DNA of 64,000 nt from an uncultured Serinicoccus sp. (GTDB lineage Bacteria > Actinomycetota > Actinomycetes > Actinomycetales > Dermatophilaceae), in the NCBI RefSeq assembly GCF_947500995.1, contig NZ_CANMUA010000003.1, positions 124,001 to 188,000 on the forward strand, in the 5' to 3' direction. Positions 15,965-24,481 of the stretch are shown piece after piece. Both the position numbers and the translations under genes were made by a program. Under the pieces are notes generated by a model. The model worked only from the letters and a program-made list of their open reading frames with translations. It did no database searches and was not told the origin of the DNA. Each line of letters begins with the position of its first letter. Within the stretch, counting starts at the first letter, position 1.

Positions 15965-17239
15965 TCAGCGCTCGGGCCGCCGCAGGAGCAGCTGGTCGAC
16001 GCCCATCCGGCCCGCCGCGAAGGTCCAGGCCGCGCCCGCGAGATAGAGCTCCCAGACCCGGGTGACCTCCTCGCCGACCAGGGCGACGACCTCGTCGCGG
16101 CGCCCGCGGAGCCGCTCCTCCCAGGAGCGGATGGTCCAGACGTAGTGCTCGCGCAGCGCCTCGACCCCGCGCAGCTCCAGCCCCGCCCGCTCCAGCAGCT
16201 GCACCGTCGCGCCGACCGGGCGCATCGACATGTCCGGGGCGATGAACGACTCGATGAACGGCCCCCCGCCGGGGTTGCGGCCCGGTCGGCTCATCTGCTG
16301 CACGAGCACGGGGGCGCCCGGGGCGGCCAGCCGGTGCAGCGTCGCGGCGTACGTCGCGTAGTTGCGGTCGCCCACGTGCTCGCCCATCTCGATCGACGCC
16401 ACGGCGTCGAAGCCGGACTCCGGCACCTCCCGGTAGTCCTGCAGCCGCACGTCGACCCGGTCGCTCACGCCCTGCTCGTCGGCGCGGGCCTGCACGAAGG
16501 CCTGCTGCTCTCGGCTGATGGTCACCGCCGTCACCCGGGCGCCGTGCTCCCGGGCGGCGTGCAGGGTGAGCGACCCCCAGCCGCACCCGACGTCGGCCAG
16601 CCGCTGCTCCGGGCGCGTGTGCAGCCCGAGCTTGCGGCAGACCAGCTCCAGCTTGTCGGACTGCGCCTGCTCGAGGGTGTATGCCGCGTCCTCCCGGCCA
16701 CGGAGCAGGTCCGCCCCGTCCGCGGTCACGTAGGCGCACGAGTAGGCCATCCGCGCGTCCAGGACGAGCTCGTAGAAGTCGTTGGACAGGTCGTAGTGGT
16801 GGCTGATCGCCGCCCGGTCGCGGGTCAGGCTGTGCAGGCGTCCCCGGACGACCGCCTGGGAGGCCGGTGGCGCGGGCGGTCGCCCGATGAGGCCGAGGTC
16901 CTTGGCCAGCAGCCCCAGCCCGGCGAGCGCGCTGGCCCGCTCGGCCGGGGTCGGCCGGGGGGCGCGGCGCGCGAGCTCGTCCCTGACCTCGGTCAGGGCC
17001 GGTCCGAGCTCACCCTCCACGACGACCTCGCCGGTGACGAAGGCCTGGGCGGCGCCGAGCTCGCCGGGTGCCCAGAGCAGACGCCGCAGCGCCTGGGGGC
17101 TGGTGAGCCGCACGGTCGGGTGGGAGCGCGGGTCGGCGCCCGCCGTCGACCCGTCCCAGGCGACGACGTGCACCGGCAGCGGCCCGCCGGCCAGCGGCTC
17201 GAGCAGGGTGGTCAGACGGGGGGCGACGGGGGAGGGCAT
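15965..17239 (-). CDS. Cyclopropane-fatty-acid synthase family SAM methyltransferase (copy 1)
   Basis: 424 residues. The SAM-binding loop is VGCGWGSLTLHAA; ISHHYDLSNDFYELVLD and the MAYSCAYV stretch are the CFA-synthase hallmarks, and SIEMGEHVG carries the conserved active-site Glu. Such enzymes methylate the double bond of acyl chains in phospholipids to make cyclopropane, 10-methylene or related lipids. It is divergent from the ECF sigma gene, with a 58-base shared promoter region holding a palindrome. Its partner copy is at 22120; the two are clearly divergent from each other. Confidence 0.88.
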   Translation of the reverse strand: MPSPVAPRLTTLLEPLAGGPLPVHVVAWDGSTAGADPRSHPTVRLTSPQALRRLLWAPGELGAAQAFVTGEVVVEGELGPALTEVRDELARRAPRPTPAERASALAGLGLLAKDLGLIGRPPAPPASQAVVRGRLHSLTRDRAAISHHYDLSNDFYELVLDARMAYSCAYVTADGADLLRGREDAAYTLEQAQSDKLELVCRKLGLHTRPEQRLADVGCGWGSLTLHAAREHGARVTAVTISREQQAFVQARADEQGVSDRVDVRLQDYREVPESGFDAVASIEMGEHVGDRNYATYAATLHRLAAPGAPVLVQQMSRPGRNPGGGPFIESFIAPDMSMRPVGATVQLLERAGLELRGVEALREHYVWTIRSWEERLRGRRDEVVALVGEEVTRVWELYLAGAAWTFAAGRMGVDQLLLRRPER

Positions 17240-17251
17240 ACCGTCGACCTA

Positions 17252-17264
17252 AGCACACTGTGCT
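17252..17264. promoter_or_regulatory. Perfect palindrome between methyltransferase and sigma gene
   Basis: AGCACA-C-TGTGCT lies in the 58-base region from which the methyltransferase (minus) and the ECF sigma operon (plus) diverge. It is a candidate operator controlling both. No match to a known regulator consensus was recognised. Confidence 0.4.
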
Positions 17265-17297
17265 GGCGGCGCGCGCCGGGTCGCCTAGGGTTGCGTC

Positions 17298-17843
17298 ATG
17301 AGCGTGGAGGACGGCGATGACGACGCGATCGCCGTGGCGTGGGAGAACGCCGAGCCGGACGCGCTCGAGCGTGCCTACCGCCGGTGGGGCGGGCTCGTCC
17401 ACGGCCTCGCCCGGCGTGCTGTGGGCCCGGACGACGCCGACGACGTCACCCAGGCGGTCTTCGTGTCGGCCTGGCGCGGGCGCGCCACCTACGACCGTGC
17501 CTCGGCCCCGCTGGGCGCCTGGCTCGTCGGCATCACCCGGCGCCGCATCGCCGACCAGCTGCGCACCCGCCAGCGCCAGGTCCCTGTCGCCGTCGCCCGC
17601 GAGCAGCAGGACGTCCCGGACGGCGGCGCCTGGACGGCGGCCGACAGCACCGACCTGCTCACCATCTACGAGGAGCTGGAGCGGATCGGCGACCCGCAGC
17701 GCCGCATCATCCTGCTCGCCTACGTGGAGGACCTCACGCAACGGGAGATCGCCGAACGGCTCGACCTGCCGCTGGGCACGGTCAAGACCCATACGAACCG
17801 AACCCTGGCACGGCTCCGAACCCTTCTCGGAGGTGCGCGATGA
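17298..17843 (+). CDS. ECF sigma factor, SigK-like
   Basis: 181 residues. Region 2 (about 25-95) contains DDADDVTQAVFVSAWRGRATY and LGAWLVGITRRRIAD; region 4 (about 120-175) contains RRIILLAYVEDLTQREIAE followed by the recognition helix LPLGTVKTHTNR. The stop overlaps the start of an RskA-like anti-sigma gene (ATGA). The downstream FAD oxidoreductase, DUF1365 and CFA-family genes are the same set that accompanies sigK/rskA in Mycobacterium tuberculosis, so I call it SigK-like by context and sequence; the signal is unknown. Confidence 0.88.
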   Translation: MSVEDGDDDAIAVAWENAEPDALERAYRRWGGLVHGLARRAVGPDDADDVTQAVFVSAWRGRATYDRASAPLGAWLVGITRRRIADQLRTRQRQVPVAVAREQQDVPDGGAWTAADSTDLLTIYEELERIGDPQRRIILLAYVEDLTQREIAERLDLPLGTVKTHTNRTLARLRTLLGGAR

Positions 17844-18571
17844 ACCACGATGAGCGGTATGCCGGACGGCCCGCCGACGACGTCCCGCCGGACCGCACGC
17901 AGGAGCTGCTGGCGCGCGGCGGCGATCTCGCCGAGGCGCCGGGCGACGCGGTGTGGGAGCGCATCCGCGCCGAGATCGAGGGCGAGGACCAGCTGGCCGG
18001 GCGTCGCCGCGCGGCGGGCCGGGACGTGGGCGCGCGCCGTCGGCCCGGGCGCTGGCCCCTGCTCGCGGCGGCCGCCGCCGGTGCCCTCGTCGCCTGGGTC
18101 GGCACGCAGGTGGTCGGCGCGGGCCAGCAGGACGAGGAGATCGTGGTCGCCGACGCGACGCTGGAGGACCTCCCCGACGCCGGAGGGGCCGTCGACGGCA
18201 GCGCGGAGGTCGTCAGCGTCGACGGGGAGCGGCGCCTGCGGGTGCAGCTCGACGAGCTGCCGGACACCGGGTCGGGATACCTCGAGGTGTGGCTGCTGCG
18301 CCCGGACGTCAGCGGGCTGGTGACCGTCGGCGTCATCTCGGGCACCACCGCGGAGTTCAGCCTCCCGGCGACCGTCGACCTCGAGGAGTACCCCGTCGTC
18401 GACATCTCGCGGGAGCAGCTGGACGGCGACCCCTCGCACGGCGGCGAGAGCATCGTCCGTGGCGAGCTGCACACCGCCGGCGCCAGCGCTCTGCCCGGCG
18501 ACCCACCTGCCGTGGCCATCGACCTTCCGCCCGACACCACATCACGCACCGACCGAGAGGCCTCCCCATGA
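17840..18571 (+). CDS. RskA-like membrane anti-sigma factor
   Basis: 243 residues, single membrane helix (about 70-92) between a basic cytoplasmic N-terminal domain and an extracytoplasmic RskA-type C-terminal domain (YLEVWLLRPD, GVISGTTAEFSLP). The zinc-binding His-x3-Cys-x2-Cys of classic ZAS anti-sigmas is absent, as expected for RskA types, which are released by regulated proteolysis. The ATG overlaps the sigma stop and its own TGA overlaps the next ATG. It should hold the upstream sigma factor inactive. Confidence 0.85.
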   Translation: MNHDERYAGRPADDVPPDRTQELLARGGDLAEAPGDAVWERIRAEIEGEDQLAGRRRAAGRDVGARRRPGRWPLLAAAAAGALVAWVGTQVVGAGQQDEEIVVADATLEDLPDAGGAVDGSAEVVSVDGERRLRVQLDELPDTGSGYLEVWLLRPDVSGLVTVGVISGTTAEFSLPATVDLEEYPVVDISREQLDGDPSHGGESIVRGELHTAGASALPGDPPAVAIDLPPDTTSRTDREASP

Positions 18572-19104
18572 CCGAGCAGCACGACTCCAGCCCGTCCGAC
18601 CCGGTGACCGTCACCTCCGACCCCCAGGCGGTGAAGGAGGCCCACGAGGTGATGTCCACCATGGACGTCGCCATGCTCACCACCGTCGACGCCAGCTCCG
18701 ACGACGGCCGGCTCACCAGCCGGCCGCTGTCGACCCAGGTGCACGAGGAGGACGGTGACGTCCTCTTCCTCGTGCGCGCCAGCAGCGCCGTGGTGACCGA
18801 CGTGCGGGCCCACCCCAACGTCAACGTCGCCTACTCCTCGGCCAAGGCCTGGGTCTCCCTCGCCGGGAGCGCCACCGTCATCGAGGACCGCGAGCTGGTG
18901 GAGCAGCTGTGGTCCCGGGGCGCCGACGCCTTCATGGAGGGCGGCCCGGACAACCCGGACAACGTCGTGCTGAAGGTCAACGGCGACACCGTCATGTACT
19001 GGGGCGGGAGCTCGCTGGTCGGGACGGCCATCGACACCCTCAAGATGATCACCGGCAGGGGTGACCAGGAGGACGCCGGCCCGACCGTCGTCGACCTGCC
19101 GTGA
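18568..19104 (+). CDS. Pyridoxamine-5'-phosphate-oxidase-fold general stress protein (GSP26-like)
   Basis: 178 residues with the split-barrel flavin-binding fold: MDVAMLTTVDA, LTSRPLSTQ, DVLFLVRASSAVVTDVRAHP and VNVAYSSAKAWVSLAGSATV match the general stress protein 26 family, which binds FMN or F420. Coupled by four-base overlaps to the anti-sigma gene before it and the TspO-like gene after it. A role in oxidative stress within the sigma regulon is inferred; the enzymatic reaction is not known. Confidence 0.82.
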   Translation: MTEQHDSSPSDPVTVTSDPQAVKEAHEVMSTMDVAMLTTVDASSDDGRLTSRPLSTQVHEEDGDVLFLVRASSAVVTDVRAHPNVNVAYSSAKAWVSLAGSATVIEDRELVEQLWSRGADAFMEGGPDNPDNVVLKVNGDTVMYWGGSSLVGTAIDTLKMITGRGDQEDAGPTVVDLP

Positions 19105-19907
19105 GCACCCGTGCCCGGCAGGTCCTCGTGACCCTCGCCGCCGTGGTGTGGCTCGGCGGCACGCTGCTCGGCACCGGGCTCGTGGCCGGCGGCGGCGTGG
19201 AGACGCAGGGTGGCGGCCTGTTCTCCGACAGTGCGACGCTCATCGCCCCGCAGGGCCCGGCCTTCTCCATCTGGTCGGTGATCTACCTGGGTCTGGCCGG
19301 CTACGTCGTGTGGCAGTGGCTGCCGGCCGTCGCCGGCTCGCGCTGGGCCGAGGTCACCCGGGTGCCGGCCGCCGCGGCCATCGCGCTCAACGGGATCTGG
19401 CTGCTCGTCGTCTTCGCCGGCTGGGTCCTGGTCTCGGTGCTCGTGATGCTGGGCATCGTCGTCTCGCTCGGCCTGGTGCTGCGCGCGACCTCCGGGGTGC
19501 CTCGGCAGGGCGTGGGGGCGGACGTCTGGGTGGCGGCCACCTTCGGGCTCTACCTCGGCTGGATCTGCGTCGCGACGTGCGCCAACATCGCCTCCTGGCT
19601 GGTCGGCCTGGGCGTGGCGACGCAGAGCGGACCGTCCACCTGGATCACCGTCGCGGTGCTGGCCGCGGTCGTCGTCATCGTGACCCTCCTGCTGCGGCGC
19701 ACCGACCAGCGGATCTTCCAGCTCGGCCTGGCCGCGGCGGTCGTCTGGGGGACCGCCTGGGTGGCCTCGGGCCGGTTGACCGGTGAGCTGCGCTCCGAGG
19801 TCGTCGGCATCGCCGCGGCGCTCACGGCCCTGCTCGTCGCCGCCATGGGGGTGTGGGCGGTGGCCCGTTCCCGACCGGGCGTCGAGGGTCGGGGCCGGAC
19901 CGCCTAG
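19101..19907 (+). CDS. TspO/MBR-related membrane protein
   Basis: 268 residues with about seven to eight hydrophobic segments, longer than five-helix TspO. The segment APQGPAFSIWSVIYLGLAGY resembles the P-x-F-x-W-x-x-Y core of TspO/tryptophan-rich sensory proteins. GTG at 19101 overlaps the previous TGA (GTGA). TspO proteins bind porphyrins and are linked to oxidative or light stress, which fits the operon; ligand binding here is an inference. Confidence 0.7.
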   Translation: MSTRARQVLVTLAAVVWLGGTLLGTGLVAGGGVETQGGGLFSDSATLIAPQGPAFSIWSVIYLGLAGYVVWQWLPAVAGSRWAEVTRVPAAAAIALNGIWLLVVFAGWVLVSVLVMLGIVVSLGLVLRATSGVPRQGVGADVWVAATFGLYLGWICVATCANIASWLVGLGVATQSGPSTWITVAVLAAVVVIVTLLLRRTDQRIFQLGLAAAVVWGTAWVASGRLTGELRSEVVGIAAALTALLVAAMGVWAVARSRPGVEGRGRTA

Positions 19908-20006
19908 ACCCCCCGGGGCCCGCTCCGTCGGTGGGGAGCGCAGGTCAGCCCGGGTTCCCGGCGCCGGTGAGCAATCCGATCGGTGCCGACAGCACGAACA
20001 CCCGGC

Positions 20007-21371
20007 ATGACCAGTGCCCCGACGACGACCTCCCCCGCCCCCGGCCGCGCCGCCGCCGACGACCGACCCACCGTCGTCGTCGTCGGTGCGGGGGTCGCGG
20101 GCCTCAGCGCGGCATACCACCTGCGGCACAGCCACCGGGTGCTGCTGCTCGAGGCCGACGGACGGCTGGGCGGGCACGCCGACACCCACGACGTGCTCAC
20201 CGACCGGGGGGAACGGCTGGCCGTCGACTCGGGGTTCATCGTGCACAACGACCGGACCTACCCGGTGCTGCGCCGCATCTTCGACGAGCTCGACATCCCC
20301 ACGCAGGAGACGGAGATGTCGATGTCGATCACCTGCGACGGGTGCGGGTTGTCCTTCGCCGGCGCCAAGGGTCTCAGCGGGCTGCTGGCCCAGCCGGCCC
20401 GGGTGCTGGACCGTCGCTACCGGCGGCTGCTGCGCGAGGTGCCCCGCTTCCACCGGGCGGCGCTCGCCGAGCTGGCGGCGTCCCGGCGCGGCGAGGCCGC
20501 ACCGATCACCTGGGGCGGGTTCCTCGAGCGCGGACGCTTCAACCCCTACTTCGTCCAGCACTACGCCATCCCGCTCATCTCCTGCGTGTGGTCCTCCGGA
20601 CACGAGGACGCCGCGGCCTACCCCGCCCACCACCTCTTCGAGTTCCTCGACCACCACGGCCTGCTCACCGTGGGTGGGTCGCCGACGTGGCGCACGGTCG
20701 TCGGGGGGAGCCGGGTCTACGTCGAGCGCATCCGGGAGGCCCTGGTCGCGGCCGGCGCGACGGTGCGCACCGACGCGCCCGTGACGGCGGTGCGCCGCCA
20801 CGCCGACCGGGTCGAGGTGAGCACCGGCGGCGCCGCGCCGGCCACCGAGACCGCCGACCGGGTGGTCCTCGCGACGCACGCGGACGTCGCCCTGCGGGTG
20901 CTCGCCGACGCGACCGACGCCGAGCGCGCCGACCTCGGGTCCATCCGCTACTCGCTCAACCCGACCGTCCTGCACACCGGCCCGGGGGTGCTGCCGACGG
21001 CCCGCCGGGCCAGGGCGGCGTGGAACTACCGGCTCACGGGGTGCGCGGCCCGTGAGGACCGGGTGCTCGTGAGCTACTGGATGAACACCCTGCACCGGTT
21101 GGGCCCCGAGGTCACCGACGACTACGTCGTCACCCTGAACCACGTCGGGCGGGTCGACCCGGACCGGGTGCTGGTGGAGCGGGAGTACGCTCATCCGGTG
21201 TTCACGCACGAGGCCATCGAGGCCGCGGCGCGACTGCGCGAGGCGGGCGGGCCGCGGGTGGCCTTCGCCGGTGCGCACCTGGGCTGGGGCTTCCACGAGG
21301 ACGGCGCGCGCTCGGGTCTGCGGGCTGCGCGACGACTGGAGGGTGAGCTGGCCCTCGGCGGGGTGGCATGA
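20007..21371 (+). CDS. FAD-dependent oxidoreductase (amine-oxidase fold) of the lipid-modification cluster
   Basis: 454 residues. The N-terminal dinucleotide motif VVVVGAGVAGLSAAYHL followed by LLLEADGRLGGHADTH is typical of flavin amine-oxidase/desaturase-like proteins, and AFAGAHLGWGFHEDGARSGL is the C-terminal FAD site. This family sits beside DUF1365 and CFA-type methyltransferases in many bacteria, where flavin enzymes reduce or oxidise methylated acyl chains (10-methyl or furan fatty acids). Its TGA overlaps the DUF1365 ATG. Substrate inferred from neighbours. Confidence 0.85.
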   Translation: MTSAPTTTSPAPGRAAADDRPTVVVVGAGVAGLSAAYHLRHSHRVLLLEADGRLGGHADTHDVLTDRGERLAVDSGFIVHNDRTYPVLRRIFDELDIPTQETEMSMSITCDGCGLSFAGAKGLSGLLAQPARVLDRRYRRLLREVPRFHRAALAELAASRRGEAAPITWGGFLERGRFNPYFVQHYAIPLISCVWSSGHEDAAAYPAHHLFEFLDHHGLLTVGGSPTWRTVVGGSRVYVERIREALVAAGATVRTDAPVTAVRRHADRVEVSTGGAAPATETADRVVLATHADVALRVLADATDAERADLGSIRYSLNPTVLHTGPGVLPTARRARAAWNYRLTGCAAREDRVLVSYWMNTLHRLGPEVTDDYVVTLNHVGRVDPDRVLVEREYAHPVFTHEAIEAAARLREAGGPRVAFAGAHLGWGFHEDGARSGLRAARRLEGELALGGVA

Positions 21372-22123
21372 GCACCGCCGTCCTGGATCCGCCGCCGGTG
21401 CCCGCCCTGGTCGTCGGCACCGTGGCGCACACGCGGCACCGGCCGGTGCACCACGCCTTCCGCTACCGCGCGTACCAGTGGCTGGTCGACATCGACGACC
21501 TCCCCGCGCACCGCGGGTGGCGGCGTCTGGTCAGCGCGTTCTCCGCGGCCGACCACCTCGACGGAGGACGGCTCGGCGGCGGGCTGCGCGGCGACCTCGA
21601 GCGCTTCTGCGCCCGCCGCGGAGTGCCGCTGGCGCCCGACGACCAGGTGCTCATGCTCGCCAACGCCCGGGTGCTGGGCTACGTCTTCGACCCCCTCACC
21701 GTGTTCTGGGTCCGCACCGCCGACGGTCGCCTCCGGACCGTCGTCCTCGAGGTGCACAACACCTACGGCGAGCGGCACGGCTACCTGCTCGACCTCGACG
21801 GGGCCGGCCGCGGCAGCATGGACAAGGAGTTCTACGTCTCGCCCTTCAACGACACCCGCGGACGGTATGCCGTGTCACTGCGCCTGACCCCGGACCGGGT
21901 CCTCGTGGGCATCGGCCTCGAGCGCGAGGGCGAGCGGGTCATCACCGCGGTGACCGACGGCACCCCCCGGCCGGCGACGCCCGGGGCGGTGGCCCGGGTG
22001 GTCCGTCGCCACCTGCTCATGCCGCAGGTCGTCACCCTCCTCATCCGGCTGCACGGGCTGCGCCTGTGGCGCCGGCTGCCGATCCACGACCGTCCCACCC
22101 ACCCGAAGGAGGCCGTCCGATGA
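21368..22123 (+). CDS. DUF1365 protein
   Basis: 251 residues of the DUF1365 family: VVGTVAHTRHRPVHHAFRYR at the N-terminus, GYVFDPLTVFWV, VHNTYGERHGYLL and MDKEFYVSPFND are its conserved blocks. No transmembrane segment. The gene is coupled by four-base overlaps to the FAD oxidoreductase and the methyltransferase, and this trio recurs widely. Biochemical function is not established; an auxiliary role in acyl-chain modification is the usual proposal. Confidence 0.88.
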   Translation: MSTAVLDPPPVPALVVGTVAHTRHRPVHHAFRYRAYQWLVDIDDLPAHRGWRRLVSAFSAADHLDGGRLGGGLRGDLERFCARRGVPLAPDDQVLMLANARVLGYVFDPLTVFWVRTADGRLRTVVLEVHNTYGERHGYLLDLDGAGRGSMDKEFYVSPFNDTRGRYAVSLRLTPDRVLVGIGLEREGERVITAVTDGTPRPATPGAVARVVRRHLLMPQVVTLLIRLHGLRLWRRLPIHDRPTHPKEAVR

Positions 22124-23397
22124 CCGGCCCAGCCCCCATCCCCGTCCGCACCGACCCCGTGGCCCGGGCCCGCGCGGCCGCCGCCCGGCGGGTCATGGAG
22201 CAGGTGCTCCGCCGGGTCGAGGTCGATCTGCGCAGCGAGGAGGAGCAGCACCGTCACGCCTCCGGCGGGACGGACGGAGCCGCGGCGCCGGTGGGGCGGC
22301 CGGCCGTCGTCCTGCACGAGCCGGAGCGCTTCTACGCCCGCCTCGGCGCCTCGCACAAGGTGGCGGTGGGGGAGGGCTACACCGAGGGCGACTGGAGCCC
22401 GGCGCCGGGGCACGACCTCGCCGCGGTGCTGCTCCCCTTCGCGCAGCGGCTGGGCGACGGCCTGCCCCGCCCGCTGCGGGCCCTCCGGCACCTGGCCGAC
22501 CAGGCGCTGCCGCGCTCCACCCGCAACACCCTGGACGGGTCGCGCCGCAACATCGAGGCGCACTACGACCTCTCCAACGAGATGTTCGCGGCCTTCCTGG
22601 ACGCGTCGATGACCTACTCGTGCGCGCTGTTCGACGAGGACGCCCCCTGGCACGACCAGACGCTCGAGGACGCGCAGCTGCGCAAGGTCGACGCGGTGCT
22701 GGACCGGGCGGGGGTCCAGGAGGGGAGCCGGCTGCTGGAGATCGGGACGGGGTGGGGCACCCTGGCCGTCCGGGCGGCGGAGCGGGGGGCGCAGGTGCGC
22801 ACGATCACCCTCTCGGGCGAGCAGGCGGCCTGGGCCGAGAAGCGGGTGGCCGAGGCCGGCCTGGCGGACCGGGTCGAGGTGCGGGTCCAGGACTACCGCG
22901 AGGTGGAGGGCGAGTTCGACGCCGTGGTGTCCGTGGAGATGGTCGAGGCGGTGGGGGAGGAGTTCTGGCCGACCTACTTCGGGACCATCGACGCCCGGCT
23001 CGCGCCGGGAGGGACGGCGGTGGTGCAGGCGATCACCCTCCCGCACGACCGCTACCTGTCGACCCGCAACACCTACGGCTGGATCCAGAAGTACGTCTTC
23101 CCCGGCGGTGCGCTGCCCAGCCTCGACGCGATGGAGCGGACCTGCACCGCCCACACCTCCCTCGGGCTGCGCGAGGTCCACGTCTTCGGGCAGCACTACG
23201 CGGAGACGCTGCGCCGCTGGCGCACCAGCTTCGGCGAGGCCTGGCCACGGATCGCCGGGCTCGGCTTCGACGAGCGCTTCCGGCGCATCTGGGAGTTCTA
23301 CCTCGCCTACTGCCAGGCAGGGTTCACGGCCGGCACGATCGACGTGGGTCAGGTGGTCCTCCGGCGCCCGGTTCGGGGTCCCGTGGCGGCGGGCTGA
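22120..23397 (+). CDS. Cyclopropane-fatty-acid synthase family SAM methyltransferase (copy 2)
   Basis: 425 residues. IEAHYDLSNEMFAAFLDASM, TYSCALF and the SAM loop EIGTGWGTLAVRAA identify the CFA family; VVSVEMVEAVG supplies the conserved acid and QKYVFPGGALPS is a further signature. It ends the operon that starts with the sigma factor or at 20007. In mycobacteria the equivalent gene beside sigK is ufaA1. Product (cyclopropane, 10-methylene or another methylated lipid) cannot be read from sequence. A long hairpin follows 40 bases after the stop. Confidence 0.88.
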   Translation: MTGPAPIPVRTDPVARARAAAARRVMEQVLRRVEVDLRSEEEQHRHASGGTDGAAAPVGRPAVVLHEPERFYARLGASHKVAVGEGYTEGDWSPAPGHDLAAVLLPFAQRLGDGLPRPLRALRHLADQALPRSTRNTLDGSRRNIEAHYDLSNEMFAAFLDASMTYSCALFDEDAPWHDQTLEDAQLRKVDAVLDRAGVQEGSRLLEIGTGWGTLAVRAAERGAQVRTITLSGEQAAWAEKRVAEAGLADRVEVRVQDYREVEGEFDAVVSVEMVEAVGEEFWPTYFGTIDARLAPGGTAVVQAITLPHDRYLSTRNTYGWIQKYVFPGGALPSLDAMERTCTAHTSLGLREVHVFGQHYAETLRRWRTSFGEAWPRIAGLGFDERFRRIWEFYLAYCQAGFTAGTIDVGQVVLRRPVRGPVAAG

Positions 23398-23437
23398 CCA
23401 TCCGCCTCCGCACCTGACGCGAGGAACGCGGCGGACG

Positions 23438-23513
23438 CGGGCTGTGCACGCGACGCCGGACGGTACGAGTGTTTCCCGCCACCCGTACCGGCCGCTGTCC
23501 CGTGCACAGCCCG
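23438..23513. repeat. Long imperfect hairpin element A
   Basis: Thirty-base arms (23438-23467 and 23484-23513) match at 26 of 30 positions, with the outer 13 pairs and inner 7 pairs perfect, around a 16-base loop. There is no T-run after it, so it is not a textbook terminator. It resembles hairpin B at 49822-49885 in size and in several short blocks. It may be a terminator, RNA-processing structure or member of a dispersed palindromic family. Confidence 0.65.
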
Positions 23514-23754
23514 GAGTGTGCAGACACGCCCGCTCAGGAGGAGACGGTCACGGCGTCGACTATTCCCAGCATGACGCTGCCGGCACCGGGCTGTCAAGGG
23601 TTTGTCGAAGGCGATATCCCGTCGTTCCGCCGGTATGCTGGGCTGACAGTGACCGTGGGTCCGGCCGCCGGGCACGGCTGCACCATGTTTGTCCCATGCG
23701 GGACGACCAGCTTCGAGAGGCGGTCCGGTGCCAGGTACGGAAAGGTGGGCAAGC
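23514..23754. other. Non-coding stretch before the CPBP protease gene
   Basis: No convincing gene. Base composition is less GC-rich than its surroundings (TTTGTCGAAGGCGATATCCC near 23601). It contains a GGTATGCTG word at about 23631 and a short perfect hairpin GTCCC-ATGC-GGGAC at 23691-23704, 50 bases before the GTG start at 23755. This is presumably the 5' leader of the protease gene; no known riboswitch was recognised. Confidence 0.4.
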
Positions 23755-24477
23755 GTGAACCCCGTCACCGAGCTGAGCGCCTTCCTCCGTGCAGCCCTGG
23801 TGACCAAGGTGCCCCGGGACCACCGTGACCCGCCGGCCGTCCGGGTGCGTCGTCAGGTGGTGACCGGGGTGACGCTGCTGGTCGGCACGGCCCTGCTGTG
23901 GTGGTCCCTGCGGCTGGAGCCCGGCAACCCGCTCTTCTACCTGGGGAGCACCGCCCTCGCGGCCACGTGGGTCGTGGGCGCGTTCGCCTCGGGGCGTCTC
24001 TACCTCGGGCGCGGCAACACCCGTCGGGGCGAGTCCTACGCCCGCCCGGTGGTGCAGTCCCTCGCCCTCGGCGTGCTGCTGCTCGCCGTCTTCACCGCCG
24101 GTGCGCTCCTCATCGCCCAGGTGCCGTTCCTGCTCGGCCCGGTCAACGAGCTGCTGGACCACGTCCGCTTCGCCTCGGTCCCGCTCGTGCTCGTCATCAC
24201 GGTCATGAACGGCATCGCCGAGGAGATCTTCTTCCGCGGGGCGCTCTACGCCGCCATCCCCGAACGCTGGACCGTCATCGCGACGACGGCGATCTACGCC
24301 CTGACGACGGTGGTGGCCGGCGTGCCGCTGCTCGTCTTCGCCGCCGTGTGCCTCGGGCTGGTCTGCGGGCTGCAGCGCCGGGTCACCGGTGGGATCCTCG
24401 GCCCGGCCATCACGCACATCACCTGGTCCTCCGGCATGCTCCTCATCCTGCCCCCCCTCCTGTCGATCGTGAGCTGA
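23755..24477 (+). CDS. CPBP-family intramembrane glutamic endopeptidase
   Basis: 240 residues with six to seven membrane helices. The catalytic motif Glu156-Glu157-x3-Arg161 is in AEEIFFRG, and a later conserved His lies in ITHITWSS, as in CAAX-protease/bacteriocin-processing (Abi) proteins. GTG 23755 is preferred to upstream starts because coding character and the hydrophobic pattern begin there. It overlaps no neighbour; the next gene starts five bases after its stop, suggesting an operon. Substrate unknown. Confidence 0.82.
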   Translation: MNPVTELSAFLRAALVTKVPRDHRDPPAVRVRRQVVTGVTLLVGTALLWWSLRLEPGNPLFYLGSTALAATWVVGAFASGRLYLGRGNTRRGESYARPVVQSLALGVLLLAVFTAGALLIAQVPFLLGPVNELLDHVRFASVPLVLVITVMNGIAEEIFFRGALYAAIPERWTVIATTAIYALTTVVAGVPLLVFAAVCLGLVCGLQRRVTGGILGPAITHITWSSGMLLILPPLLSIVS

Positions 24478-24481
24478 CACC

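Noticed and set aside
18831-21296. Open frame of about 820 codons antisense to the TspO-like and FAD oxidoreductase genes
   Set aside because: The plus-strand genes are joined by overlaps and carry clear motifs; the antisense frame is compositionally biased without motifs.
23438-23513. tRNA or known small RNA
   Set aside because: It is a single long stem, not a cloverleaf, with no acceptor end or T-loop, and I recognise no described RNA family.
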